In this document: in pieces, positions 1 through 13,400 of the stretch | Layout: every line of letters starts with the position of its first letter | Position numbering within the stretch: the first letter of the stretch is position 1 | Source: Enoplosus armatus | Taxonomy: Eukaryota; Chordata; Actinopteri; Centrarchiformes; Enoplosidae | Length of the DNA: 64,000 bases | NCBI RefSeq assembly: GCF_043641665.1 | Contig: NC_092193.1 | Location: 17,980,817-18,044,816, forward strand | Direction: 5' to 3' | Notes under the pieces: generated by a model | What the model saw: the letters and a program-made list of their open reading frames with translations, nothing else | Told to the model about the DNA's origin: nothing | Database searches by the model: none | Translations under genes and position numbers: made by a program

Positions 1-1039
1 GACAAAGAAACCCCTTTATTAATCAAATTAAACCCATGGGATTACTGAGGAATCAAAGCACCCTTTCACTGCGAGCCACATGATGGCAGCAGAGGCCCAG
101 TCGTGCAGTTATTTCAGTTGTTTAACAAATCTGGCATAATGTCGTTTTGGCATATATTTAATGTTTCCATTTCATTGGAGCATAATCAGAAGAAAAGGGC
201 ATCAACTACAGCGACTAATTTCACAACAGGTGGCATGTTAGGTGATGATGTGGTATACCTGTGTCTTCTACTGTGACTGCTCACATGGCCCTGTGACAGT
301 AGCTACAGTGCGGCTCTGGTGTGATCATGCACGACGGTGTGGCCTTCGGGCATTGCTCATGTAGGAGATGCCCCCCTTTCATTTCATCCAGTGCGCACTG
401 ACTCTCGTCATGTTTCATCTCTTGCCCTCACCAAGGTGGTTTCAAATCATCTGTTTTGACGCCTGGCAAATGAGTTGAGCAAAGGGCTCCCTCTAGTGGC
501 CTCAACACAAGCACGCATTTACTGTCTCGAAGGCAATGTTTGAAGCTCGTACTTCTTGTTCTGCAAGGTTCCTGTTCTCGAAAGTGGAAAGTAAACCCCC
601 CACGGCTGAAATTACCACACATCACATTAAACTGATATTGCAGCTACCTGTTGCAACAAAGTTTGATACGTTTTTGTAACAAACAGATGCAACAAACGCT
701 TTGATTTGCACAATACAAATGATTGCATCACATATATCAAATACATTACTCATCAACCTCCTCTTACCGAGCATGTTATTTTTCGTATTCAAATGGGGTT
801 TTATAATACATCGTTTAAAAACAAAAAAAAAGTGACTGATTTGTGTTTTATTTTTGAGTTTTTGTAAGGCCATATGTTTTCCATCAGTTGACACGGCTTC
901 GGTACACCCCACATCTCGGTGACCCGTGTCAGTCATATTTATGACACTGTGGGACTATTTTGTCATCATGAGTCGTAATTATCTCAAATATGAAAACGTT
1001 TGAAGGCAGGATTGTCCTCTCTTACCCGATTTAAATACC
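1..1039. other. upstream intergenic sequence, no gene recognised
   Basis: No reading frame here resembles a known protein; the longest minus-strand frames (428-625 and 622-936) look like chance. TTTATT at 15-20 reads AATAAA on the minus strand, so the window's left edge could touch the 3' end of a minus-strand transcript; there is no other support for that. A CTCF-like motif lies at 486-499. Confidence 0.5.
486..499 (-). promoter_or_regulatory. CTCF-like core motif upstream of suco
   Basis: Read on the minus strand, 486-499 is CCACTAGAGGGAGC, which fits the vertebrate CTCF core CCASYAGRKGGCRS at 13 of 14 positions. This is a motif match only, with no evidence of occupancy. Confidence 0.35.
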
Positions 1040-1362
1040 TCACTGAGAGATGCTTCAGCCAACGGCGCGACCTGAGGCTACGAATCGAGCGCTCCCAACA
1101 CACGCTCAGTTTGAACTGCGCAACAGCCTCTCTGCCTTCTCATTGGACGGTTGAACGCTGACACGCACTGACTGTCGGTAGCAGGTTGTGTGTGGGTGAC
1201 AGCGGCTAGCATCACACTTCACGCGTGAAATAGCGAACGTTAGCTAAGTTAACAGGAAACTGTGGGTGAATTTATGGTCCACATAGTTCAAGAGACCGCT
1301 AGCTGAAAGGATAAAACGATATTTCTGACTACGGCGAGGATGTCTGTCCCGGCAGGAGAGGG
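1040..1362 (+). promoter_or_regulatory. suco: suco promoter and 5' UTR
   Basis: The few hundred bases before the suco start codon are richer in CG dinucleotides than the flanks (for example around 1066-1110 and 1220). An inverted CCAAT box (ATTGG) lies at 1141-1145. No TATA box stands at a convincing distance, so this looks like a broad housekeeping-type promoter. I infer the transcription start lies somewhere in 1150-1300 but cannot place it. The 5' UTR appears to be contiguous with coding exon 1. Confidence 0.55.
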
Positions 1363-1427
1363 ATGAAGATGACACCACTGTTATGGCGACTTGTGTCAAT
1401 GTGGCTATGTGTAGCTGTAGTCTGTTG
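1363..1427 (+). CDS. suco: suco exon 1: start codon and signal sequence
   Basis: The exon starts with [15 protein letters not shown] and ends in a hydrophobic run (CVAVVC), then splits a Trp codon at a consensus donor (GTAAGT at 1428). This fits the N-terminal signal peptide or signal anchor of SUCO, which targets the protein to the ER. A second in-frame ATG lies two codons downstream. Exon 2 restores the frame with a G at 4517. Confidence 0.85.
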
Positions 1428-1457
1428 GTAAGTTGATTCAATTTTCCCCTGTTGAAC

Positions 1458-1488
<31 letters not shown>

Positions 1489-4400
1489 GCCATTGACAGA
1501 CATTGACTGTGAAAATTAACAAACTGTCTGACAAGCGTTACCAAATATTTAAGTCAGTTACAACGCATAACATTAGCTAGTTAGCTAGCGTCAACATTAT
1601 GCTGTGATGTGGCACCTGGCTGACTTCTGACTTGTTGTCAGTGATATGAGTTAGCAAGAGTGGCTGACCCTAATTACTAGCTTGTTAGCTAGGTTTAACA
1701 CAGCTAACCTAGCTGATAAACAAGTTGTGCTTCAGTTAGTAGCTATCTAACACACGGACTCTTGCCTAAAACAACCACGAGATCTCTGCCACACACAAAT
1801 TCAAACACTGCTGAGTCTAAACATCAATGGCTGTTGATTCCCATAGTCCCATATTGTCACAGAGCTAACGTTACACAGATCTGGTTCATCAGCCTTTGAC
1901 GGGATTATAGACCTTTCACGTCAGTCCTCTTGAACGCTGGAGGTTGTTCGGTCTATGTAAATCTGACAGAACACAGTAAAGCCAGCAGGGAGGGAGATTA
2001 TGTAGGATGATTATGGGCTCTAGCCATGATGATGGAGGATAGGTACAAAACATAACACGCACTGACTACTGTACTTTAGATAGAGAGGGAAGGGAGGGAG
2101 GGAGGGATATGATGTAATATGGTATTAACATCTATGTTGGTGATGTTGGCCTGGCCTACTTTCACCAGCATTGCTTTAGCTCTCATTTTCGAGTGAAGCT
2201 GTGAGCGCCAGTATTTTTAACCTTTTTAATGTCTGCTATCTATACTGTTGGTGTGGTACATTTCAGTAAAATGTCCTGTTCTAGTTTAGGCTGTGCAATT
2301 TTGTTCAGTTGATAGATGTTAATTGACTTTTTCACAGCGCTCAGACATGTCATAGCAGGAAAAGCACAGGCCTAATTACTAACATGATTAACAGCTGTAT
2401 TAAATTTAGGTCTATCAGCTCCAGGGCCCTGTTAGTGTGCATGCTGGCTAACTGGAATAGCATAACTGGGACACTTAATGCAGGAATGGGAAGAATGGTA
2501 GAACTGAGCCGTCATAAACTTCTAGCTATATCTTATTGTCTGCTGTGAAAAAATGATTGAATAATGAACCTCACAAAGACTTGAATTTTACTTTGAATTG
2601 TTGCTCTCAATAGGGTTGGCTGATCTTTACTGTGAGACGATATACATTTGTCCACCACCTGAGATTTGCTATAGTCATTGAAGGAGAAATTGTAATTCCT
2701 TATAGTTTTTAGCTTTATTTTATATCTGATATTGTCGATCCTTGTGTAAGTGCCTGCCTTTTGGTATGCCTTGACTATAATTTCTGTGTTGACACAGACA
2801 ATTTACACTTCAGTGATAGAACCCTGTGGGTGAAACCTGTTTGAACTTAGTCTAGTGAGTTATTGTGAATAGAGTCCAGCTTTTCCTTCCAAAAATCATG
2901 TGACTCAGGTAACATTAAGTGGAAATTGTCTTATTGTGATTCTGCAACATGCAATATGCTGGTGCCTCAATATCAATGTGTTTCAAGAGGCCACATCATG
3001 ATACTGTAGGTCACAATATCAATTATTTGTTCTACCTCTAGTGCATGAAATCATAATCACCATACGGGTGATGCCACATCGTCATGTACTAATCTTATCT
3101 GATTATTATTCAAAATTGTAGTAATCAATGATTCATCATGTCATGTGACAGAAGTTTGACAGTCTTGATGACAGTGGACTCATGCACATGATCTTTGCAC
3201 CTGTGGGAAACATTTTTATATATCTATTTCATTTGTTGCATAGTGGCCAGCGCACTCCTTCATATTCAACCTGCTCTGTAAAAGCTAAATTTTTAGGTAT
3301 TGCTTAGCGTCTGCTGGATACTACATCCTATTATTGCCTATTGCATTTTATTTGACCAGTTACTCTTGAATATTGAAAAAAAAAATTAAAAATCATCACT
3401 GTATGTACAGCATATTAGACTCACCCACACAGGGAATATCAACTTCATCATTGAGGATGTACATAAAAATGTCTTGCATTTCCTACCATTTTCTTTGTAA
3501 AGTCTACTGCTTTAACTCTTTGTCTGTAACCAGTTAATTATTTAGCAAATCATGTCTGAACACCACTCTTGTTCCTTCGGGAGTTACATTATGGCTCCTG
3601 GCTTTCAATTAGAAAACAAATGCTCTGTTGTTCACTAAAGTGTTTGTGACTAGTCTAGCCTCTCAAGTCAGATCAGCAAGGCGGTTGTGTCAGCTGGCCA
3701 AGTACTTGACCTGGAATCCCAGATAAAATCCAGATAATGGCTTAGATTGTTGACAAGTTGCAGTCGCTGTTGGAGCATGGCCTTTGAGACTAGGCAAGGA
3801 GAACTTTTTCCCCCCACAGGAACGTGCCATTATTATTATTTAAAGCTCTGTTACTGTTAATTAACGTTGTTTTCCTGCCAGGGGTGAGGACAGTCACTGT
3901 GACCCTGACCATGTTTTACGGGCACAGTGTCACCCAACAGAACTCTGGTGTTTAAACCAAGGAATAGGGTTTTAATATAGCTATACACAGAAACTTAACT
4001 CTGATTAGAAAAGAATATATATATAAGCAAAAGATTTTACCCTTTTTGAATAGTTTTTTATTTTTTCCCTCACAGGTGACAGATACAGAAGGTTTCAGAC
4101 AAAAATAGAACATATTGAAATATAAACAACATTTAAAAAAAAATAACCGGTTTATTTTTCAAAGCCCTACAGTTGGGTTGAACAGTATTCAAGTTGTTCG
4201 AGGTGTGTCTCTTGACTTTGACAACATTCCCTGACCCTGCAAACAGATAAGATAAATTGCCTATGTTGGGGGTACAGGCCACTGGGATTTACACAGTGCG
4301 TCACGCTGGGACATTGGCCTGCAGCTTCCTCCGTGTATGACTCACTGCAGTCAAATAATATGTTTACTATGCTAAATTCAAGAGTTTAAGAATAGCCCCA

Positions 4401-7400
4401 TACTTGTGCTTCTTTCCCAGATACCAGGACATTTTTCACCACTGCATTAACAAGTGACCCAGACAAATTGACTCAATGGCATTATGACACTGGTCGTCTT
4501 TCCCTTTGTCTCATAGGTACCCTAGTTGCTATGTTGGTTGCACGGAGTTGCAGCAAGAGGCCCAGCGGCCCGTGTCCTCACAGGACGACGGTTCGGAGGA
4601 AGAGTCAGGGGAAAAGATTCATCTTAACAAGGTAGCATTAGCTGTTTACTACCATAGTACAACCCACCTCATTGCCCAGAGGTTTCACAGGTTGCTCTAT
4701 GAAATCACTCATGTAACCATACACTTGTTTGTTTGTTTTTTAAAGCATATTTAACCACACAGTAAACCTGCTGCCATGCTATACACGTGTCAGATTAATA
4801 GCAGTTGCTCAACAGTATCTGGACTAGTAAAACATGTATATTGCTCATTCAGATGTGTGGGTGTTTTGGCTTCTGTGACTGAACTGTCCCTTTCATGGTG
4901 TCAATGATATCTCTGTAAGTATTTGTGTGTGTGTTTTTCTCTAGGTTGAGGAAAGCAGGGTTGTACCTGCCCAGTCCCTATCTGAAAATGAGCAGTTGAT
5001 AGAGGACGATCACCAAAAAGAGGAGCAGACAGCACAAGAGGTGGACAAAAAACAATATTCAGAGGTACAGTATAGCTGAATCATTTATGTAGATTAAAAC
5101 TTAGATTTGCCACAAAACAAATTTAAAACATGTGACTAATAATTTCAAAGACATGATTAAGCTATGATATCTAAAGGTTTTACCATTTGGTTTCCTCCAG
5201 AGCAGCACAACCTGGATAAGCATTTGCATGCATCATACCATCCAGTTCTTTTTATTGATCGTTCCTGGAACATTTGAAGCTTTAAGTGTTTGGTTGGTCA
5301 ATCCAACTCTGGCTAATGGGCCAAATGTTTTAATATTTCCCTCGACAGCTCAAATATCTCTCTGTTTGTCCACCAGGCCTTTGAAGTGGATGAGCCTGTT
5401 GTAGAGGTAGAGTTGGAGGCAGACAAAGGAATTTCACAACCTGAGCCAGAACCTGAGCAAAGCTCACAAAATAAACATCCTGAAACCTCAATCACTCATG
5501 ACCAGGACTCAACCTCCCTGCTACCTTCCTCTGACCCTGTTGCTGGTTTTGCTGCTGAGCTTAAAGACAACCCCAACATCCTTAAACTTCAAGACAACAT
5601 CCCAAATAGGCAAGATATTGTTACCTCCAGGGTTGTTTCAGTTAATTTCATCTGTCAGTTATCAGGATTACAGCACCGTATGAGAGCAAGTTCCTTTAAA
5701 GTATTTATTTGTTTCTTTTACGTCTCTCTGCAAATGAAAGGGCTGTAAAAATGGAACATGGATTTTTGTTTCATTTCAGTCTTTCAGATGATGACCTAAC
5801 TGCGCCTGAGGTTATTGATTCTGACCTGGCTCCAGCTGACTGTGAAGAAGAAGAAGAAGAAGAAGAAGACGAAGAGAACAACCCATATGACAATGATAGG
5901 TGAGTATGGTTAATCTTGAGCCCTACTTACTGAGCTAAAAATATCAAAATAACATTTCTCTTGCTTTGCGTTACCCCAGCAGTCCTCCAGTCATTCTGGA
6001 GAACACTTCCAATGCTCACACTGCAGGTACTAAAACCCGCTCTGACCCTCCTCTGAGCTCTCCGGCGGCTCACAGCACTCTGCATCTGGAGGCCAACGCA
6101 TCACACATGCTGAAAGAGCAAGTAAGGAACTCGGATACCATGTGCACTATTTTACCTCTCACTACCAAAGGAGGTGTCCCAGCTCTCAGTTTCTCATTAT
6201 CCTTGACAGGACCTGAGCTCCCCTGTTACCACAGGCACAGATTCCAGCGTGATCGGCAAAGACCCTGAGGACATCCCCACTTTTGATGAGTGGAAGCGGA
6301 AGATGATGGAGGTGGAGAAAGAAAAGAGTAAGATTATGTTTAAGTTGATCCTACTTGTAAAGCTTGATGACCCAGAACATATTCCAGTGTATGTATGAAA
6401 GCAAGGACTGGATTTTAATAATTCTTTGTTATATTCTTCCTCTCAATAGCTCAATCTACTCATACTTCTAACAATGGGGCTTCTCATACAGTGAAGAAGG
6501 TCCAGAAAAACTTCAATAACTACGCCTCAGTGGAGTGTGGAGCCAAGATCCTTGGCGCTAACCCAGAGGCAAAGGTACCATATATATGATACTACATCCC
6601 ACTGAAGAATCTGCTTGCTCTGTTGGATGTTGACGAACACAAGCTCATGTTGATTTGTGAATTTGTTCCGTACAGAGTACGTCGGCCATATTGAAGGAGA
6701 ATATGGACTTGTACATGCTAAACCCCTGCAGTAATAAAATCTGGTATGTAGTATTCCTGCATCTCCTGCTTTCTAGCCACAGATGCAACCTGAGAACATT
6801 TCTTTTCATCTCCACCTGAAGCTAGTTTTTGAAGCTGAAGTTGAAGTTTTTGCTTCTCACTCTCACTCAGGTTCATCATTGAGCTCTGTGAGCCCATCCA
6901 GGTGAAGCAGTTGGACATCGCTAACTTTGAGCTTTTCTCCTCTACTCCCAAAGACTTTCTTGTCTCCATCAGTGATAGGTATGCACTGCACCTACCATAC
7001 ATGTATTTAATGCAATATGGGAATATATATTTATCTATATTATATCTTTTGTGAAGCTGTGTATAAAAATATACAGAAAATTGTAGAAAAATAAGCAAAA
7101 AAAAAAGAAAAATTTTCAATGACGCCATGCTGTAATCTTCAGCGGTCAGACATCCATATCACTGCACTGACTGTGTTGTGTAAATCTACTCCTGCAGATA
7201 TCCAACAAACAAGTGGCTAAAGCTGGGGACCTTTCACGCCCGGGATGAACGCACAGTCCAGAGCTTCCCATTAGATGAGCATCTTTATGCTAAATATGTG
7301 AAGGTAAGCACACACTTACCATTACACCTGTCTCTATTCTATTGCTGAGGAATCGCTGTAATCTCCTAATGCAAGTGAGCATTTCACATGTATCCGTTTA

Positions 7401-10400
7401 TCTGTTTCTGTACACTTTCTCTTTGAATCTCTTTGAATGGAAGTTTCGACTCCTTCAATTTTCATTCTTCCTTTTCCTTACAGTCACAAGGTCTATGGTC
7501 TGTAGAATGAAACGACTGTATTGTAGGAGGTCTTGACCTCTGCATGTAACAGTTTCAGTGTTGCTCGCATTACTCATTATTCTGGATAAAACCACCAGCA
7601 GATTCCTGTGTGTTACATTTTAGACTTGGACACAACTGAGTCTCATAAATGATGGCATAATGGTCATTTTGCCTCTGAAGTGACTGAAATTAAAACCATG
7701 ATATACACTCTTTGTACATACTATCCTGTTTTGAATGCATGTATACATCTCCTTAATTGTTTTCTCTTTTTTCTGTCTCTCTTGCTTCAGATGTTCACCA
7801 AGTACATAAAGGTTAGCCTGCTTTTCTTGTAGAGGTCTGTGGTTAAATGAGCTGAATAGTAAACAGTGTATTTTGTATGTCTTTTGTGTGGTGTGATCAA
7901 CTCTAGACTCTAGAGTCTGATCTAACTTGCTGTGCTAGCTACTAACCCATTAGAACATGGGCACGTTCATATCACACAGAATGAACATTTCATAACCCAT
8001 GAAATGATACCCACCAGTTGTCAAGCATAGTGTGTGGTACGATCTAACTTACTCTATACTGAGATGTTCCTCTCAGATTCACTCACATTGCCAATCAGTC
8101 GGTCAACGTCGCATTTCAAGCCATTGTATTGATTTTACAACAAAACAAAATCACGGCTTTGCTGTTTGTAAATGAGACAACCACCACTGAGAGTGTTGAT
8201 TTGCATACAGCACTCATTTCTGCCGTAATATCGGAATCATTTTTGCATTTTTATAGGTAGAGCTGCTCTCTCACTTCGGCTCTGAACATTTCTGTCCCCT
8301 CAGTCTCATAAGGTACGTAATATTCAGTTTTTCTAACATACTCTGAACATAGTATTTGACATGTTGTCAGATTTGACTCTTTTAAGCTGTTTAAAAAAGG
8401 AAGAGAGAAACCTTACTATGGAACAAACATGAAAGTAAAAGCAAAATGTAGCTATTGCTATGGGTGTCTCATGTTCTTATCATTGTACTTTTCATTGTAT
8501 TGTGTTTGATAATTTTTAGTTGATTATTCGTTCATTGATTAAACCATTGAGTCATTCTTATTTGATTAAACCAGTTGGCCTAAGTGTGTTTCCCAAATGA
8601 TAGCTTGTTGCAGACTGTATGAGCTCTAGATGGTGTCAAGTGATCTTATGTAATGTTTGGCATGTGGTCAGCTCACCCTTACCCCTTACCACACTATCAA
8701 GCCTTTGGTGGGAACAAGAAGAACTAGTCCATATGTTAGCAGCGGACTCTCCCCTCTGTATATATGTGTGTGTTGTAGGCCTTTAGTGTAGCTCTCTGCC
8801 CCCGACAGCCTGTCAAAGAATGAACCACTTTTAAGTTACTCGATAAGGCAAATTAGATTTCACTGTTACATGAGCCTGGCTATAGAATTGATTTGAATGT
8901 ACTTTTCCAGGGTGTTTGGCACAAGCATGGTGGAAGAGTACGAGGAGATAGCTGATCCACCAGAAAGACCAGATGATCAGGATGATGACTTGGGTAAGAA
9001 CTGAGAACATGATGCATTTAATACAGTTGGACTTTTTCTTCACCTTGATAAATTGAGGCATCACAACTTGTACACTCGGAGCGACCTGTTCGGTACAGTT
9101 TGTATCTCTTGTGAGGATAATATAATAAACTAGTCATATTGTTTATTATTGTTTTTTATGTTCGGTACACCCAAATGAAAGTGGTTTTACAGTCACATTT
9201 GTCCTTCACTGTTATGCTGTGAGATTGATGTGTGTTATTAACTGCTCCCTACAGACTATCCTCCTGGATATGCACCTGGTGAAGTCAAGCTATCCAATAA
9301 TCTGATTGGATCAGCAAAGGGTAAGTATAGCAAACATGGAGTTCTACTGCATAAAGTTGACTACAATGTTTTTAAACCTGGATTACTGTATGAACTTGTT
9401 ACTCTCGTTTACATTTTCTCTTCAGATGTCATTTTGAACATGGTAAATAATATCGCTGTCAATGTTCTTGGCGGAGGCCCAGAGATGCAAGGTATGACCC
9501 TATAATCAGCTCTAACGTCCAGTTTTGTCTCACAGCCTCTGCTTTCTGAAGGACATACCGTCACATTTTTCCCAACTTGACAATCTGTTGCAGATGACTT
9601 TTGTCAATTATAATCATTTGTGTGTTCGCTCTTAATGTTATTTTTCTTATTTGCGTTTTGTAGGCAACCTTTCATCACAGGAAGTAAACATGACTGAACC
9701 ATCACCCCAACTTGAAAGCACCACTCAAGCTACCACTACAGACCTTACTTCAGTGTGAGTGCAGTTATCCCAGTTACAGTATACAGTTATAACATCTGTT
9801 ACCTTCAACAAACCTTAACTCTCATTCATATCATTGTTTTTCAAAAAACAGGCTTTATTTCATATTGTTGACAGATTGAAATTTAAATTCTGTTAGAAGG
9901 GAGGAAAATGTGACCTAGAGTCATGAATGCTTTATGACCTGAAGTCTATATGACAACCTATGTGAAATTGCTGGTAATGTATTTCATTAATTACGATTAG
10001 ACGTCACATATTTTACTGTGTATGTACATTGGAATGTTTGTGCAAACTGACAGTGGTACAATATTATCAAAACCCTACAAACTAATGCTACTACATTATT
10101 GTTCCTCAACTACCTTTTTATTAGTTTCTCATATTTGGAAATGCTTTTCCGTTAACCAGTGCTTTGTAGTACTGGATATGGTTGCTCTACATGCTCTTTA
10201 GATATTTTGTAGATGAGCTTGAAGTGCTTTTTTGTCTTTCATGGCTGTTGGTATTGTGCCCATACTGTATTTGATATCCACAATATTGCCCTTCTCTCTC
10301 TCTAGTCCAGAGTCTGCAGAGGAAGAGATTTTACCAGACCCTGATGTCCCTGCAACTGTAACACCTTCCTCAGTGACTCTTGTGTCAGAGACGCCTACCA

Positions 10401-13400
10401 CTGATTTAAGCAAACAAGAGCTCCCCCCAGTGGAGGAAAAAATTGTTATTCCTCTAGAGAAAGATGAGGAAGAACATATCAGCTCTACAATCACCCTTTT
10501 GGATAAGGAGGAGGAATTGGATGAAGAAAAAGAGAAAAGGGCTCAGCATGAGAGACAACAAGAAATCCAAAACTACTGTTCACTATTTCCTTCATTTTAT
10601 TCCTCTTGCTCTTGCATAGCTTCCCTCCAGGAGTATCTCCATCGGCAGTGTTCAGCCCAGCTCTCCAAAAAAAGGAAATGCCAAACTACAGACGGAAAGC
10701 AAATGATCTCTCCCATCCAAACGCCCACTTGGCACCTTCCCCTGCCCCCCTCTGCCTGCCCTGAACCTCAGCAGCACCACAGTGAGGTGCAGCAGCCCCA
10801 TGAAAAGGAACAAGCTTCTGAACAGGAGCCAGAGAGTGGAGCCAGCCCGTCAGAAACACCACAGCCTCCAGGGAGCACAGTAGAATCTCACACAGAGTCC
10901 ATGTCCGAACCTCCTCTGCTGGAGCCCAGTCAAACCTCAAACCTCCCCAAACCCAGTGCCACTGACTCATTGTCTGCCAAACCTACCCCTATTGTGGAGA
11001 CGCCACAGCTGTCTTCTGAGGAACCAGCGAGGGAGCTAAGGCCAGAAAAGAGCCAGGACGTGCTGGCTGAAGAGAAGCACATTGAGTCTTCAGCCTCCCT
11101 CAGTAGCTCCATCTATGTACAACCCAGTGTCAGTGCCACAGTGGACGATGCGTCAGTGGCACCAACAGAAGAGAAGCCTAACGGTGATGTTTCTGAACTA
11201 GAAATAAAACCCCCCGTCCAAACCCCGGAGAAGACAGATCAGTCCCAAGTTCTCAATCCCACCACCTCCCCTCATTTAGAACATCACCCTGACCCACCAG
11301 CTGTTTCTGAAGGTGTTACTACTTCCATTGAAGTATCCGATGCTGCTCCAGAAACCGTTCCAGAACTTGAGCCCTCTGGTGGTCACCTGGTCATCACCGA
11401 AACTAAAACAGAGGATTTTGCGGAAGACATCTCTACATCGTTGTCAGGTGGCAACGGTCAGCTGCCTTCGGCTCCTTCTTCCTCTCCTTCCTCGCTGTCC
11501 CTCTCAGACATCTATGCAGAGCCCCCCAATGACACGGAGCAGAACGGGAACCCGGTGCATGGCTCCAGCCAGAAGGAGTCAGTCTTCATGAGGCTCAACA
11601 ACCGCATCAAGGCCCTGGAGATGAACATGTCACTCAGCGGACGCTACCTGGAGCAGCTAAGCCAGAGGTGAGAAACGGGGGGCAAACACCAGTGATACAG
11701 GAAAGAGTAGGATTGTTGTCCTTCATGTATAAACTGAATAGAGGGTGATATTAACTTCTTCTTCCATGTCTTCATTCTAGGTACCGAAAGCAGATGGAGG
11801 AGATGCAGAAGGCTTTCAACAAAACCGTCATTAAACTCCAGAACACTTCTAGAATAGCAGAGGAGCAGGTGAGCAATGAAAGGGCACAGATGTAGAGATA
11901 TAAGAGTTTGAGATAGTTGTCCCTGATCATTTTGTCATATTTATTCAAAATGAGTACAAAATTGCCCGGAGTTTGAGCTGCTGCTTCCAAGTTTCAAGTG
12001 TGTTTTTTCCCCAAAAGTTTTCTGCTTTAGGTTTAAAACTGCATTGCTCAATATTTTTACATTAATAATAGCTCAAATTACTTTTGTGTAATGTGAAAAG
12101 GGTCGCTCATAATAACAAACTCACAGGAAATGAGATCCCGACTGACGTACCCTCAACTCAACAGGGTGTTATAGTGTTTTTTTAGCCGATTGTTTTGGTC
12201 CACTGGCACACCTCTTGTCAACCTGCAAAGCTAAAAGAGTGAATATTAGACTTACGTTCCTCAGGTGGCTATAAACACAACTCTAATCAGCAACTGTTTG
12301 CTAGCACATTCGCTTTATTTCTTATCTCTTTATAAGGTGATAATATATCAGTATTGTTTTTTTTAAATGAGTTGTTTGTTTGTTATTTATAATACCTTTA
12401 CATACCATGTCAATGATGTGAATGTGTGTGTAGTTGCTTAATTTGTTGTCCTGTTTCTCCACAGGACCAGCGTCAGACCGAGTCCATTCAGCTGCTGCAG
12501 GGCCAGCTGGAGAATGTGACTCAGCTGGTTCTCAACCTGTCTGTCAAAGTACGCCAGCTGCAGAATGAGGTAGATACAATGCTCCAGACACAAAGCCTTC
12601 ATCTGTAATCAGGAGGGGTTTTTTTCAGCCTCATATCAAACTGAGTAAATTTAGTCTTTTCCCAGGACCAAGTGACACAAAGTTTGAGAAACATAACTTA
12701 ATTTATTATTGAAATACATGTCTGAATGTTTACTTATGTGATTGTTTCAGTTATACTCCATTTTCTTCGCTGTATTTTTCCGTCTCTTGTTTTGTCACAT
12801 TTCTGCTGATGATATAATCAATGGTCTGTCTCCTAGGTGTCAGACAGGCAGAACTACCTGCTGCTGTCTCTGGTCTTGTGCCTGTGTCTCGGCTTGCTGC
12901 TCTGCGTCAACCACCGCCGCATCTCCACTGTTGCTCCAACCACAGAACCAGAGCCACCCATACCTAAGAGCTACACCTACTGCTGTTCGGAAAGGTAGCA
13001 AGACAATCATACAGTTTTTACTATCTGCCAAAAAAAAAAACCCATATAATGACGCCTTCATAACAAGATTCAGTAAAAATGAAATGCTAAGATGTGTCTT
13101 TACATCCATGATGGCAAAGAAAGAGCTCTGGTTGAGAGGATAGATATGAATAAGAACTGAGTGGCATCTCCAAATGGGTTGTCACAGCGAATGGGAGAGG
13201 TTTCAATGCCTTGAATGCCTTCTACTCATTAAGCCCATTTATTGATACAATTATATTTATACAGCTGGAATCGCAGCTGGAATTTTGAGTGATGACACAG
13301 CCATGACTCATGTCATAATAAAGGTGCTACATGCAGGCTTTTCCCTCAACTGTCACTTTCCTTAATAGGCAGTTCTCTTCCTGTGATGAGACGGGCATGA

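Noticed and set aside
622..936. 104-aa minus-strand ORF upstream of suco
   Set aside because: No domain or family resemblance and ordinary A+T-rich sequence; consistent with chance.
5498..5683. 61-aa plus-strand ORF overlapping suco exon 4
   Set aside because: A shifted frame of the same exon; only the frame beginning at 5377 fits the phase.
10686..11112. Minus-strand ORFs over suco exon 18
   Set aside because: Antisense shadows of the Pro/Ser-rich coding exon.
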